Assembly (NCBI RefSeq): GCF_001942255.1 | Contig: NZ_MKKC01000087.1 | Span: 124,001 to 188,000, forward strand | DNA: 64,000 bases | Direction of reading: 5' to 3' | Source: Nocardiopsis sp. CNR-923 | GTDB taxonomy: Bacteria > Actinomycetota > Actinomycetes > Streptosporangiales > Streptosporangiaceae | Part shown: positions 48,820-62,002 of the stretch, one piece after another | Layout: each line of letters starts with the position of its first letter | How positions within the stretch are numbered: the stretch's first letter is position 1 | Translations under genes and position numbers: made by a program | The notes under the pieces: generated by a model | Seen by the model: the letters and a program-made list of their open reading frames with translations, nothing else | Told to the model about the DNA's origin: nothing | Databases searched by the model: none

Positions 48820-50964
48820 ATGTCTGAACAGTCAAGCCCCCACGGCTCATGGCCCTCGCCCATCAGCGCCGGTGACGTCGCCCGAGGTGTGCACCGGATG
48901 TCGTTCCCCTCCGTCGTCGGAGACGAGATCTGGTGGGAGGAGGAGCGCCCGACGGAGGGCGGACGCTCCACCATCCTGCGCCGGAACGCCGACGGCGCGA
49001 TCGTCGAACTGCTGTCCGCGCCCTGGAGCGCGTGCACGCGCGTGCACGAGTACGGGGGACGGTCCTACCTCCCGGTGCCCCGGCGTGACGACAAAGCCCT
49101 CACCCGCATCGGCATCGTCTTCGCCAACGCCGATGACCAGCGCCTCTACCTGCTCGAACGCGACTCCTCGACACCGACCCCGCTGACCCCGGAGCCCGAC
49201 CGCCCCGCCGCGCTGCGCTACGCCGACCCGACGCTGAGCGCCGACGGCAAGCAGATCCTGTGCGTACGCGAGGAACACGTCGCGGACGGCGTGCGCCGGG
49301 CCGTGGTGACGGTTCCCCTGTCCGGCCGGGGCGCCGAGGACCCGGCTGCGATCCGCGTCCTGGCCTCCGGCGCCGACTTCTACGCCTCGCCCGTCCCCTC
49401 CCCCGACGGCCAACGCCTGGCGTACGTGCGGTGGAACCACCCGAGGATGCCCTGGGACGGCACCGAGCTGCGGCTCGGTCGACTGGAGGGCGCGGCACTC
49501 ACCGCGGAGGTCACGCTCAAGGGCGGGGTCGACGAGTCCGTCCTCTCGCCGACGTGGGTGGACGCCGACACCCTGTACCTGGCCTCGGACTGGCCGGGGT
49601 TCTGGAACCTCTACCAGGCGGGCGTGACCGGGCAGGCGCTGGCGCTCTACCCGGCGGAGGAGGAGTTCCACGCCCCGCCGGGCCGCCTGGGCCACCGGTC
49701 CTACGCGGTGCTGGACTCCGGGAAGGTCGTGGTGCTGCACGGAAACGCCGACCTGTCGCCCAGCGTGTACGACCCCGACACCCTGGAACTGACCCCCGTG
49801 GCCACCGACCTCACCGCCTGGTCGCAGGTGGACTCGGACGGGGCCGTCGTCGTCGCGATCGCCGCCTCCCCCACGCGCCCGCAGTGCCTGGTACGTCTGC
49901 ATCCGGAAACGGGACGGGTCGAGGTGCTGCGCGAGTCGCTGGACGCCCTGCCCGACACCGCCTACCTGCCCTTTCCCGAGCACGTGACGCTGCCCGGACG
50001 GTACGGCTCGCCGGTGCACGCCAACGTGTACCGGCCGAGCCACCCCGAGATCACCGCCGAGGGTCCCGCACCGTTCGTCGTGTGGGTGCACGGCGGCCCC
50101 GTCGCGCACGCCTCACAGGAGCTCGACCTGGCCAAGGCCTACTTCACGAGCCGCGGCATCGGTGTCGTGGACGTCAACTACGGGGGATCCACGGGCTACG
50201 GCCGTTCCTACCGCACGCGCGTGCACAAGGAGTGGGGCGTGGTCGACGTGGAGGACGCGGCGGCCGCGGCGCGCGCCCTCGTCGAGCAGGGAGTGGCCGA
50301 CCCGGAGCGGCTGGCGATCCGGGGACCGAGCGCCGGCGGCTTCACCGCCCTGCTCTCGCTGACCGGGAACATGTTCGCCTGCGGAGTGTCCTACTACGGG
50401 GTGGCGGACCTGCTCGGGCTGGCGGAGACCACCCACGACTTCGAGTCGCGGTTCCTGGACTCGCTGGTGGGAACGTTGCCGGGGTTCACGGAGCGGTACC
50501 GCGAGCGGTCGCCGATCAACCGGATCGACGAGATCGACGTGCCGGCCCTCCTGCTCCAGGGGACCGACGACCGGGTGGTCACGCCCGACCAGGCGTTCAC
50601 CATGGCCACCGCCCTGGGAAAGCGCGGGGTGCCCTACGCGCTGCTGGAGTTCGAAGGCGAGGCGCACGGGTTCCGGTCGGCGGCCTCGCGCGTGCGCGCA
50701 CTGGAGGCGGAGCTGGCCTTCTACGCGCGGGTGTTCGGCTTCGACGCGGACGTGGCGCCGCTGACCCTGGCGACCGAACCGCCCGCGCCGCGCCCGGAGC
50801 CGGAGGCGGCGGAAGGAGCCGAGGCGGCGAACGGAACCGGGGAGGCCGAAGGGGCGGGGGGCGCGCAGACCTCGGAGGGCGAGGCGGCTCCGGACACCGC
50901 CGACGCACCGGTCGGGGACGCGGTCGCGCCGTCGCCGGCCGAGGGCGGCGGGACCGGCGACTGA
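48820..50964 (+). CDS. S9-family prolyl oligopeptidase (acylaminoacyl-peptidase-like)
   Basis: A 714-residue cytoplasmic serine peptidase. An N-terminal beta-propeller of WD40-like PD40 blades (SADGKQILCVREEH, SPDGQRLAYVRWNHP) precedes an alpha/beta hydrolase domain. The nucleophile Ser is in GPSAGGFTALL, the Asp in LLLQGTDDRVVTPDQ and the His in FEGEAHGFR. The last 75 residues are an Ala/Glu/Gly/Pro-rich tail not typical of the family. The ATG at 48820 is used. It has no signal peptide. It is intact and divergent from the TRAP operon. Confidence 0.92.
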   Translation: MSEQSSPHGSWPSPISAGDVARGVHRMSFPSVVGDEIWWEEERPTEGGRSTILRRNADGAIVELLSAPWSACTRVHEYGGRSYLPVPRRDDKALTRIGIVFANADDQRLYLLERDSSTPTPLTPEPDRPAALRYADPTLSADGKQILCVREEHVADGVRRAVVTVPLSGRGAEDPAAIRVLASGADFYASPVPSPDGQRLAYVRWNHPRMPWDGTELRLGRLEGAALTAEVTLKGGVDESVLSPTWVDADTLYLASDWPGFWNLYQAGVTGQALALYPAEEEFHAPPGRLGHRSYAVLDSGKVVVLHGNADLSPSVYDPDTLELTPVATDLTAWSQVDSDGAVVVAIAASPTRPQCLVRLHPETGRVEVLRESLDALPDTAYLPFPEHVTLPGRYGSPVHANVYRPSHPEITAEGPAPFVVWVHGGPVAHASQELDLAKAYFTSRGIGVVDVNYGGSTGYGRSYRTRVHKEWGVVDVEDAAAAARALVEQGVADPERLAIRGPSAGGFTALLSLTGNMFACGVSYYGVADLLGLAETTHDFESRFLDSLVGTLPGFTERYRERSPINRIDEIDVPALLLQGTDDRVVTPDQAFTMATALGKRGVPYALLEFEGEAHGFRSAASRVRALEAELAFYARVFGFDADVAPLTLATEPPAPRPEPEAAEGAEAANGTGEAEGAGGAQTSEGEAAPDTADAPVGDAVAPSPAEGGGTGD

Positions 50965-51283
50965 CGGTCGGCCACAGGCGGCGACGCGGTCTGGCGGGAC
51001 GAGCGGACCACGCCCACGCTCGAATCGGGGTACGCGCGTCGCCCGTGGGCGCGTGGGGCGCCCCCGAATCCAGTATCCCCCTGGAGCGCGCCGATCCGCC
51101 GAACGAGTCCCGCCCTGTCGGCTGCTGGGGCTGGCGGCCGTCCCGTCGTGCCGGGATTCCTCAACCGGGCCGGGGAGGGCCGGACCCCGCACCGCGCGTG
51201 GCCCGGTCTCGCCGTGGTCCCCGTGGTGGCCTCCGGAGACGTGCGTGAGAGTCGGTGGCGAGCCCGTCCCGGCCTGGCAGCGG
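50965..51283. other. intergenic region between S9 peptidase and recX
   Basis: About 320 bases between convergent genes. I see no coding signal, RNA gene or strong hairpin. Confidence 0.6.
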
Positions 51284-51854
51284 TCAGAGTTCCGGATCGT
51301 CCCATTCGACCTCGGCGCCCTCGCGTTCGAGCTCCTCCCGCACCACCCGGTAGGCCAGCCCGGACGAGTAGCCCTTGCGGGCGAGCACGCCCAGGGCCCG
51401 GCGGATCCGGGTGTCGGGGTCCTTGCCCCGGGACATGTCCAGCCGTCGGCGGGCGAGATCGCGGGCGGCTTCCACCTCGTCCTCGTCCGACAGGTGGGCG
51501 ACGGCGTCGCGGACGGTGTCCTCCTCCACCCCGCGGGTGCGCAGTTCCCTGGCCAGGGCCCGCCGGGACAGGCCCCGCCCGTGGTGGCGGGAGGTCACCC
51601 ACGCGTTCGCGAAGGCCGCGTCGTCGATGAGTCCGGCGTCGCCGAAGGCGCCGAGCACCGACGCGACGGTCTCCTCGGAGAACTCCCGGCGCAGCAGGGC
51701 CCGTTCCAGTTGGGCCCGGGTGCGCGGGGAATGCGTGAGCATGCGCAGGCACAGAGCCCGCGCCCTGGCCTCGGGGTCCTCCCCGAGCGGGCGGGACCCG
51801 CCCGGGGAGATCTCGTCCTCGGGTGACACGGAGCGGTCCGCGGACCGGCGCCGG

Positions 51855-51862
<8 letters not shown>
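51284..51862 (-). CDS. recX: recombination regulator RecX
   Basis: A 192-residue helical-repeat protein that binds RecA filaments and limits their activity. The tandem three-helix repeats contain [40 protein letters not shown] and [20 protein letters not shown]. The ATG at 51862 overlaps the recA stop by eight bases, so the two are translationally coupled. It is intact. Confidence 0.94.
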
Positions 51863-54110
<2,248 letters not shown>

Positions 54111-54155
54111 GGGGTACCCCTGTTGGTCGATGCCTTCTTCTTCATGATGCGCACG

Positions 54156-54178
54156 ACGCTACGCGGTCGGTACGACAA
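54156..54178 (-). promoter_or_regulatory. LexA-independent (PafBC/RecA-NDp type) recA promoter motif
   Basis: On the minus strand: TTGTCGTAC, eight bases, TAGCGT. The known mycobacterial RecA-NDp motif is TTGTCRGTG-N8-TANNNT, so TTGTC, the spacing and the -10 agree. It would start the transcript about 40 bases before the recA GTG. Confidence 0.65.
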
Positions 54179-54218
54179 ACGCGACGCCCGACCTCCGTCT
54201 GTGGACAACCCACACTAC

Positions 54219-54234
54219 CCGAACCTCTGTTCGA
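54219..54234. promoter_or_regulatory. LexA (SOS) box upstream of recA
   Basis: GAACCTCTGTTC at 54221-54232 is a perfect GAAC-N4-GTTC, with the right side extended to GTTCGA, matching the actinobacterial LexA box. It is about 110 bases upstream of the recA start codon. Confidence 0.8.
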
Positions 54235-54281
54235 TTGTTCGAACGAGTCCCGCACCCGCCGACGGCCGCTCCCGGGCGGCC

Positions 54282-54476
54282 TCAGCGGACGGACGGGGGA
54301 AGGCCGAACGCCTCGCACACGGCGCGCCACACGTCCTTGGCGCCCACCCCGTCGGCGAGCGCCTGTTGGACCGTGCGCGAACCGAGCCCCTCGATGACGT
54401 AGTCCTTGGCCAGGCTCTCCGCGTAGGCCTCGCCGAACTGCTCGTGCATGTTCCGCCAGAAAACCGTGAGTCTCAT
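54282..54476 (-). CDS. DUF3046 small protein
   Basis: A 64-residue protein, MRLTVFWRNMHEQFGEAYAE onward, the DUF3046 signature, conserved next to recA in actinobacteria. The motifs SRTVQQALADGVGAKDVWRA and AFGLP resemble a helical DNA-binding or adaptor fold, but function is unknown. The ATG at 54476 is supported by the conserved N-terminus. It lies 171 bases upstream of recA on the same strand. Confidence 0.85.
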   Translation of the reverse strand: MRLTVFWRNMHEQFGEAYAESLAKDYVIEGLGSRTVQQALADGVGAKDVWRAVCEAFGLPPSVR

Positions 54477-54647
54477 CGGTCCCAGTATCGGCGATCGCCG
54501 CCTCCTTCGCTCCACCGCCGGGAGAACGTCTCGGCCACGGGGACTACCGCGCCGAAGGCGCCGATTGAGGGTGTCCCACCCCTCCGCGCGGCGGCCGCTG
54601 GGGGGTGGGCTGAGGGGTGGAGGGTGACGGGAGGGCACACTGACTCC

Positions 54648-57600
54648 ATGAGCCACGCCGCACGCGCCCTGGACCGCTTCGCGCCCGCCACCCGCACCTG
54701 GTTCGAAGAGGCCTTCCCCGCGGGGCCGACCGCCGCCCAGGCCCAGGCCTGGTCCGCCGTCGCCGAGGGCCGGAACGTGCTCGTGGTCGCCCCCACCGGG
54801 TCCGGCAAGACCCTCTCCGCCTTCCTGTGGTCCCTCGACCGGCTCTCCTCCACTCCCCCGCCCGAGGACCGGTCCCGGCGCTGCCGGGTCCTGTACGTGT
54901 CACCGCTCAAGGCGTTGGCCGTGGACGTGGAACGCAACCTGCGCGTCCCGCTCGCCGGGATCTCGGAGCGGGCCGCGGCGGCGGGCACGCCGATCACCCC
55001 CGTCACCGTGGGCGTGCGCACCGGCGACACCCCCGCGAGCGAGCGCCGCCGCCTGGCCACCCATCCGCCGGACGTGCTCATCACCACGCCCGAGTCCCTC
55101 TTCCTCATCCTCACCTCGCGCGCCCGCGAGAGTCTGGCAGGGGTGGAGACCGTCATCGTCGACGAGGTGCACGCACTGGCGGGCACCAAGCGCGGCGCCC
55201 ACCTGGCGCTGAGCCTGGAACGGCTGGCACGGCTGCTGGACCGGCCGGCGCAGCGCATCGGCCTGTCCGCCACGGTGCGCCCCGCCGAACTGGTCGCCGA
55301 GTTCCTCGGCGGCGCCGCGATCGTCGCCCCACCGGACACCCCGCACATGGACCTGGGGGTGGTCGTCCCCGTCCGCGATATGGACGAACCGGGCCCCGCC
55401 CCCGGCGCGGAGACCCGCGGGCTCACTCGCGGGTCGATGTGGCCGCACGTGGAGCGCCGGGTGCTCGACCTGGTCGAGCGACACACCTCCACGATCGTGT
55501 TCACCAACGGCCGCCGCACCGCGGAGAGGCTGTGCGCCCGCCTCAACGACCTGCACGCGGAGCGTGTCGGGGCACGGCTGCCGCCCGAGGAGATCCCCGC
55601 CCTGGTCATCGCCCAGTCCGGGAGGTCACGGGGCGCCGAGCCGGTGGTCGCGCGCGCCCACCACGGGTCGATGTCCAAGGCGGAGCGGGCGCTGGTCGAG
55701 GACGATCTGAAGTCGGGGCGCCTGCCGTGCGTGGTGGCCACCTCCAGCCTGGAGCTGGGGGTGGACATGGGCGCGGTCGACCTGGTGGTGCAGGTGGCCG
55801 CTCCCCCGTCGGTGGCCAGCGGCCTGCAACGGGTGGGCCGGGCGGGGCACCGGGTCGGCGAGGTCTCGCGCGGCGTGTTCCTGCCCCAGCACCGCGGCGA
55901 CCTGCTCGCTTCGGCGGTCGTGGCCGAACGGATGCGCGCGGGCGGCATCGAGCCGCTGGAGATGCCGCGCGACCCGCTGGACGTGCTCGCCCAGCAGATC
56001 GTGGCCATGGTCGCGATGGACGAGTGGCCGGTCGCCGACCTGGCGGCCCTGGTCCGCCGGGCGGCCCCGTTCGCGGACCTGGCGGACCCGGTGCTGGAGT
56101 CGGTGCTGGACATGCTGTCCGGCCGCTACCCCTCGGACGAGTTCGCGGAGCTGCGGCCGCGCGTGGTGTGGGACCGGGAGTCCGACGTGCTCCGGGCCCG
56201 GCCGGGCGCCCAGCGGCTGGCGGTGGTCAGCGGCGGCACCATCCCCGACCGGGGCCTGTACACCGTGCACCTGTCCGACGCGCCGGAGGGGTCGCGCGCC
56301 CCCACCCGGGTGGGCGAGCTGGACGAGGAGATGGTGTACGAGTCGCGGGTGGGCGACGTGTTCGTGCTGGGGTCGTCGTCCTGGCGGATCGACGCGATCA
56401 CGGCCGACCGGGTGCTGGTCAGTCCGGCGCCGGGGCGGCCGGGCCGGATGCCGTTCTGGAAGGCGGACGCGATCGGCCGCCCCGCGGAGTTGGGCCGGGC
56501 GGTGGGAGCGTTGACCCGGGAGCTGGCCGCGGCCGACCCCGGGCGGGCCCTCGAACGCGCCGTCGCGGCGGGGCTGGACGCGTGGGCGGCGGACAACCTG
56601 GTGGCGTACGTGGCCGAGCAGAGGGAGGCCACGGGGCGGGTGCCCGACGACCGGACGGTGGTCCTGGAGCACTTCCGCGACCAGGTGGGCGATTGGCGGG
56701 TGGTGCTGCACTCTCCGCTGGGCGCGCGGGTGCACGCGCCGTGGGCGCTGGCGATCGGCCAGCGGTTGCGGGAGGAGTTGGGGCTGGACGCGCAGGTGGT
56801 GCACGGGGACGACGGGATCGTGGTGCGCCTGCCGGACGTGGAGCACGACTCGCCGGTGTTCGCGCGTGGGCTCGCCGAGCTGGTGTCGCTCGACCCCGAG
56901 GGCGTGGAGGCCCAGGTGACGGAGGCGCTGACGGGGTCGGCCCTGTTCGCGGCGCGGTTCCGTGAGTGTGCGGCGCGTGCCCTCCTGCTTCCTCGGCAGC
57001 GTCCGGACCGGCGGATGCCGCTGTGGCAGCAGCGGCTGCGGTCGGCGCACCTGCTGTCGGTGGCGGGACGGTACGGGTCGTTCCCGATCGTGCTGGAGGC
57101 GGTGCGCGAGTGCCTGCGGGACGTGTTCGACGTGCCCGCGCTCGTGGCCTTGTTGGCCGACGTGCGCGCGCGGCGGGTGCGGGTGGTGGAGGTGCGCACG
57201 GAGTCGCCGTCGCCGTTCGCGCGGTCGCTGCTGATGGAGTACACGGCGGCGTTCCTGCACGAGGGCGACGCGCCCGCGGCGGAGTCGCGGGCGCGGGCGC
57301 TCACCCTGGACTCGTCCCTGTTGGCGGATCTGCTCGGTCAGGCGGACCTGCGGGAGCTGTTGGACCCGCGTGTGGTGGAGGAGGTCGACGCCCGGCTGCA
57401 ACGGCTGTCCTCCCCGGTCGGGGACGCGGAGGGGGCGGCCGATCTGCTACGGGAGGTGGGGCCGCTGACCACGGACGAGGCCGCGGAGCGCGGTGTGGAC
57501 GCGGGCTGGCTGGGCTGGCTGGAGTCCGCCGGGCGCGTGGTGCGGGCCCGGGTGGCGGGCGCGGAACGCTGGTGCGCGGTGGAGGACGTGGCGCGGCTGC

Positions 57601-59213
57601 GGGACGGGGCCGGGGTGGAGCCGCCCGCGGGGGTGCCCGAGGCGTTCCTGGAGCCGGTGGCCGCGCCCAGGCGGGACCTGGTGTCGCGGTACGCGCGCAC
57701 GCACGGCCCGTTCGTCGCGGTGGAGGCCGCGGCGCGTCTGGGGCTGTCCCAGGACGTGGTCGTGGCCGAGTTGCGCGCGCTGTCCTCAACGGGGCGGGTG
57801 GTGCGCGGCGGCTTCCGTCCGGGCGGGTCGGGGACCGAGTGGTGCGACGCGGACGTGCTGCGCCGTCTGCGGCGCGGGTCGGTGGCCCGGTTGCGCCGGG
57901 AGGTCGAGCCGGTGGATCCGTCGGCCCTGGCGCGGTTCCTTCCGTTGTGGCAGAACGCGGCGCCTGGTGAGCGGTTGCGGGGGCCGGACGCGGTGTTCGC
58001 GGCGGTGGAGGCCCTGCGGGGGGTGCCCGTGGCGGCGTCGGCGCTGGAGTCGTTGGTGCTGCCCGCCCGGGTGGAGGGGTACGCGCCGACGGGTTTGGAC
58101 GAGTTGACCCAGGCCGGGGAGGTCGTGTGGGCGGGGGCCGGTTCTGCCGGGAGGGGAGGGGTGGGTCGCCGTGATGCCCGCGGACGAGGCCGCGCTGCTC
58201 CTGCCCGACCCGGTGCCACCCGAGCCGGGCACCCTCGCGGACACCGTTGTGGGCGTGCTGCGCGAGGGCGGCGCTTTGTTCTTCCGCGACCTGGCCGACC
58301 GGACCGCCCGAGCGGCCGGCGGTGCGGCGCTGGCGGACACGGACGTGGTGGCGGCGCTGTGGGATCTGGTGTGGTCGGGTCTGGTGACCAACGACAGCCT
58401 GGCGCCGCTGCGGGCGCTGCTGGGCTCGGCCCCCGCTCCCCGGTCGCGCACGCGGCGGCGGTCGGGGCGGCCGGGCAGGCCCGTCATGCCCGCGCGCTCG
58501 GGTCCGCCCGCGGCCGCGGGGCGCTGGTCGGCGCTGCCGGAACGCGAGGCGGATCCGACGCGGGCGGTGTTGGCGCGTGTGGAGGCGCGGCTCCAGCGGT
58601 CGGGGGTGTGGGTGCGGGGCCAGCGCCGGGGGGTCCAGGACGAGTACCGGGTGCTGCGGTCGATGGAGGCGGCGGGCCGGGTGCGGCGGGGGTACTTCGT
58701 CGAGGGTCTGGGCGGCGCCCAGTTCGCGCTGCCCGGCGCGGTGGACCGGTTGCGGACGCTGACCGGTGAGGGGCCCGGCGGGTCCCTTCCGCCGGTGGTG
58801 CTGGCGGCCACGGATCCGGCCAACCCGTTCGGTTCGGAGCTGCCGTGGCCCCGGGGCGCGGAAGACGTGCACGTGGCCCTGCGTCCGGGGCGGACCGCCG
58901 GCGCGTGGTGGTGGTCGACGGGGGGCGGCTCACGTTGTTCGTGGCCCGGGGCGGGCGGTCCGTGCTGACCTTCGGTTCCTCCCCGGCGTCGTTGGAGCGG
59001 GCGGCGCGCGCGCTGGCGGAGGTCGTGCGCGGGGGTGCGCTGGGCACGGTGTCGGTGGAGCGGGCGGACGGCGCGGAGGTGTTCGGGACCGCGCTGGACG
59101 CGGCGCTGGTGGCCTCCGGGTTCCACGTCACGCCCAAGGGGCTGCGGATGCGCCCTGGGGTAGCATCCGAGCGGCCCTTGGCGGAGGAGGGCGGTGCGAC
59201 GTACGGGAGGTAG
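54648..59213 (+). CDS. lhr: Lhr-family superfamily 2 DNA helicase, two frame breaks
   Basis: Large helicase implicated in DNA repair. Walker A is APTGSGKT (residues 48-55); DEVH is in VIVDEVHALAG; motif III is GLSATVRP; motif VI is QRVGRAGHRVGE. After the helicase core come the Lhr winged-helix and beta-barrel regions and the long Lhr-C part. The frame breaks in a G-run near 58157 (one extra G or two missing) and near 58905 (one missing G), restoring GWVAVMPADEAALLLPDPV and TAGAVVVVDGGRLTLFVAR. The corrected length is 1521 residues, typical of Lhr. Older annotations may split it or call the 3' part separate. It is divergent from DUF3046/recA. Confidence 0.92.
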
Positions 59214-59215
59214 AC

Positions 59216-59704
59216 GTGGACGTGCAGATCCGTTCGATGCGGTCGGAGGACGTGCCCGGCGTGGTGGCGGCGTCGCTGGCGGCCGACACGGTGTTCGCCT
59301 ACGCCGGTGTGGTACTGCCGCCGGACGATCCGCGTGAGTTGATCGAGCACGCCGACCGGATCCTGGTCACGGGCGAGCCGGTGCGCGGGCTGGCGGCCAC
59401 GATCACCGTGGACGGCCACACGCACCTGGAGCAGTTGGCCGTGCACCCGGACCACGGTCGGCGCGGGCTCGGCTCGGCCCTGTTGGAGGCCGTGTGCGTC
59501 GAGGCGGCCGGGCGCGGCGACCGGGAGTTGACCCTGACGACCTTCCGCGATCTGCCGTGGAACGGGCCCTGGTACGCGCGGCGCGGGTTCGTCCCGTTGG
59601 CGCGCGGGGAGTGGGGCCCGGGCCTGGAACGGGTGTGGGAGGCCGAGGCGCGCGCGGGGATCGGGGTCCTTCCCCGGATCGCGATGGTGCGCCGCGTGGG
59701 CTGA
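59216..59704 (+). CDS. GNAT-family N-acetyltransferase
   Basis: A 162-residue GNAT protein. The acetyl-CoA motif A is LAVHPDHGRRGLGSALLEAV; the late strand motif is GPWYARRGFVPL. The GTG at 59216 has GGGAGG five bases upstream and starts three bases after the lhr stop, so it is in the same unit. The acceptor substrate is unknown. Confidence 0.88.
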   Translation: MDVQIRSMRSEDVPGVVAASLAADTVFAYAGVVLPPDDPRELIEHADRILVTGEPVRGLAATITVDGHTHLEQLAVHPDHGRRGLGSALLEAVCVEAAGRGDRELTLTTFRDLPWNGPWYARRGFVPLARGEWGPGLERVWEAEARAGIGVLPRIAMVRRVG

Positions 59705-59839
59705 ACGGGCGGTGCCCCCCGGCGGGCTTCTCCGGTTGGGCGTGGGTCGCCGCGCCGTGGACCCGTTCGCGACGGTCGCCGGCCGGGCCGGCGTCCGCGC
59801 CCCTTCGGTGGGAGGCGGGGCAGGGCTCGGCGCGAGGGC

Positions 59840-61062
59840 TCAGACGGTGGAGGAGAAGACCTCCTCGCGGGCGCGCTCCAGGGCGTGCAGGACTGCGCCG
59901 CGCAGCACGGGGCTGCCCTCGACGGCGCCCAGGCGGACCTCGGTCTCGTTGGGGGCGATGCGCGCGGTGGCGGTCTGGATCCGCTCGGCGAGTTCCTGCC
60001 CGCCCGCGCGGGCCACGTCCCCGCCCAGCACGACGAGTCCGGGGTCGAGGATCACGCTGACCGAAGCGACGCCGCGCGCCAGGCGTTCGGCGAACAGGTC
60101 CAGGAAGGCGTCGGCGTCGGCGGTCCCGGAGCGGGACGCGGCCGCGACGACCTCGGTGACGTCGCTTCCCGCGACTCCGTGCTCGCGGGCGAGCGCGACC
60201 ACCCGCTTGGCCTTGATGAGGGCCTGGAAGCCGTGTGGCAGATCCCCCTCCGGGGCCAGTGACTCGTAGCCGCCGGAGACGCCGACCTCGATCGGGGTGG
60301 GTGCGCCGGGTACCGGGAGGTAGCCGATCTCGCCGGCCCCGCCGGAGCGGCCCCGGTGGATCCGGCCGTCGATCATGGTGGACATGCCGACCCCGCCCGC
60401 GGCGCTGAGCCAGATCAGCACGAACTCGTCGACGCCGGACGCGGCGCCCGAGGCGTGCTCGGCGAGCGCGGCCAGGTTGACGTCGTTCTCTATCACCACC
60501 GAGCGCTTCAGGTCGCGCTCAGGGCCTCCAGGACGCCCTTGTGCCAGGAGATGAGGTCGAAGGAGAAGCGGATGTCGCCGGTGCGCGGGTCCACCACGCC
60601 GGGGGTGCCGATGACGCACGCGCGGACGCGGTCGAGGGGCACGCCGGCGGTGTCGACCAGGCGCATGACGGCCGTGTGGACGAGGGAGACGGGGTCGTCC
60701 GAGGTGCTGGGGTCGACGGTGACGTCCCCCACGACCTCGCCCGTGATGTCGGCGATGGTCGCGGTGACGCGGTGCGCGCTGACGTCGAGGGCGGCCACGT
60801 AGGCGCTCTCGGGCACGACGGCGTACAGGGCCGCGTTCGGGCCGCGCCCTCCGGCCTGGCTGCCGACGACGCGTACGAGGTCGCGTTCCTCCAGCCGTGC
60901 GAGGAGTTGTGAGGCCGTGACCTTGGACAGGCCGGTCCTCGTCCCGAGCTGTGTCCGGGTCAGCGGACCGACGGACAGCAGCAGTTCCAGTGCCGCGCGG
61001 TCGTTGAGCTGGCGCAGCAGCCGGGGAGTCCCCGGGCGTGAGACATAACCGTGACACCTCAC
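59840..61062 (-). CDS. ROK-family transcriptional regulator, one frame break
   Basis: N-terminal winged helix (LLSVGPLTRTQLGTRTGLSK, VTASQLLARLEERDLVRVVG) followed by a ROK sugar-kinase-like domain: AALDVSAHRVTATIADITGE, VIGTPGVVDP, IENDVNLAALAEH, GRSGGAGEIGYLPV. The CxCGxxGC zinc motif of sugar-kinase ROK proteins is absent, as in many regulators. The frame breaks near 60522; one added base joins SWHKGVLEA to ERDLKRSVVIENDVNLAAL, giving 407 residues. The GTG at 61062 is the best start seen. It faces a truncated sugar-binding gene, and AGGAAAGTTTCCT lies just upstream. Confidence 0.87.
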
Positions 61063-61074
61063 CCTGTTTTTATT

Positions 61075-61087
61075 AGGAAAGTTTCCT
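61075..61087. promoter_or_regulatory. 13-bp palindrome AGGAAA-G-TTTCCT, likely ROK operator
   Basis: A perfect 6-1-6 palindrome in an AT-rich pocket, 13 bases upstream of the ROK gene start. GGAAA/TTTCC dyads of this form are typical of ROK regulator sites in actinobacteria. It is probably autoregulatory and may once have controlled the transporter now reduced to a fragment. Confidence 0.65.
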
Positions 61088-61301
61088 GTTAATTTAGCTC
61101 ACAACCTCACAGGAGGTCACGTCCCGGCGGGTCCGACCCTGCGATCGGACTCCCCGGTACCCGCGCCGGCGGGGCGTCCGACGTGCTATCCGAGCACATC
61201 CCCCGGTCAGTCGTCGAGGCGGCGGGATCAGTCCATGGTCCCAGGCCTGCTCAAGCACAGGCGTCGTACCCGGCCCGTCGTGCGAAGGGAGACAGGTACA
61301 C

Positions 61302-61761
61302 ATGAAGTTCCCGAAGATCGCCGCGGCCACGGCCGCGGTGCTGCTCGCGGCCGCGTGCTCCGCCGCATCCGACGGCGCGGACGGCGACGGCGGCGCGGGC
61401 GACGCACCGCGGACCCTCACCGTCTGGCGGATGGGCGACGCCACCGAGGCCCAGACCGCGTTCGTGGACACGGTCACCGCCCAGTACCAGGAGCAGTACC
61501 CCGACACCGGGGTAGAGGTCCAGTGGATCCCGTGGGGCGAGTTCTCCCAGCGGTTCCAGACCGCCCTGGTCAGCGGCGGCCCGGACGTCGTGGAGATCGG
61601 CAACGACCAGGTGTCCACCTGGACCGACGCCGGAGCCCTCTACGACGTCGCCGAACTCGCCGAGCTGGGAGGACCGCGGGGACATCCTCAACGGGTGGAG
61701 TGCCGCCGAACTGCTGGGCGCGAGCGGCCTGATGGACCCCGCTCCCTCCGACGGCGTGTGA
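61302..61761 (+). pseudogene. truncated sugar ABC transporter substrate-binding lipoprotein
   Basis: The N-terminal third of a family 1 sugar-binding lipoprotein. The signal peptide carries a lipobox with Cys19 (LLAAACSAAS); the mature start reads RTLTVWRMGDATEAQTAFVD and SGGPDVVEIGNDQVSTWTDA. The frame shifts near 61668 (one extra G or two missing bases); the corrected frame reads EDRGDILNGWSAAELLGASG and then stops at 61761 at about 152 residues, against about 420 for the family. No permease genes follow. This looks like a deletion remnant of a carbohydrate transporter controlled by the adjacent ROK protein. The ATG at 61302 has AAGGGAG upstream. Confidence 0.75.
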
Positions 61762-62002
61762 GGGGCCGGTCCACCCGTGGCCGCCCGTGCCACCGGGCCG
61801 CCTCCGGCCCGGCTCCGGCGTCGCACCTGGAACTGGGCAGCAGTGCCGCGCGCCACCCCTCACCCGCGCGGTGGGACCGGCCTCGGGCATGTCCCCGAAA
61901 GCCGGTCGGAGAAGTATTCTTATCCTGTAGCACCCCGGGCGCGGACAGTCCCGTCGGCTCCCGGTGCCCCATTCGCCCTTCTAACCACGGCATAATCACA
62001 GC

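Noticed and set aside
59777..59793. CGCCGGCC-G-GGCCGGCG palindrome between GNAT and ROK genes
   Set aside because: Simple GC-rich palindromes arise often by chance here; it may be a terminator but the loop is too short and no other support exists.
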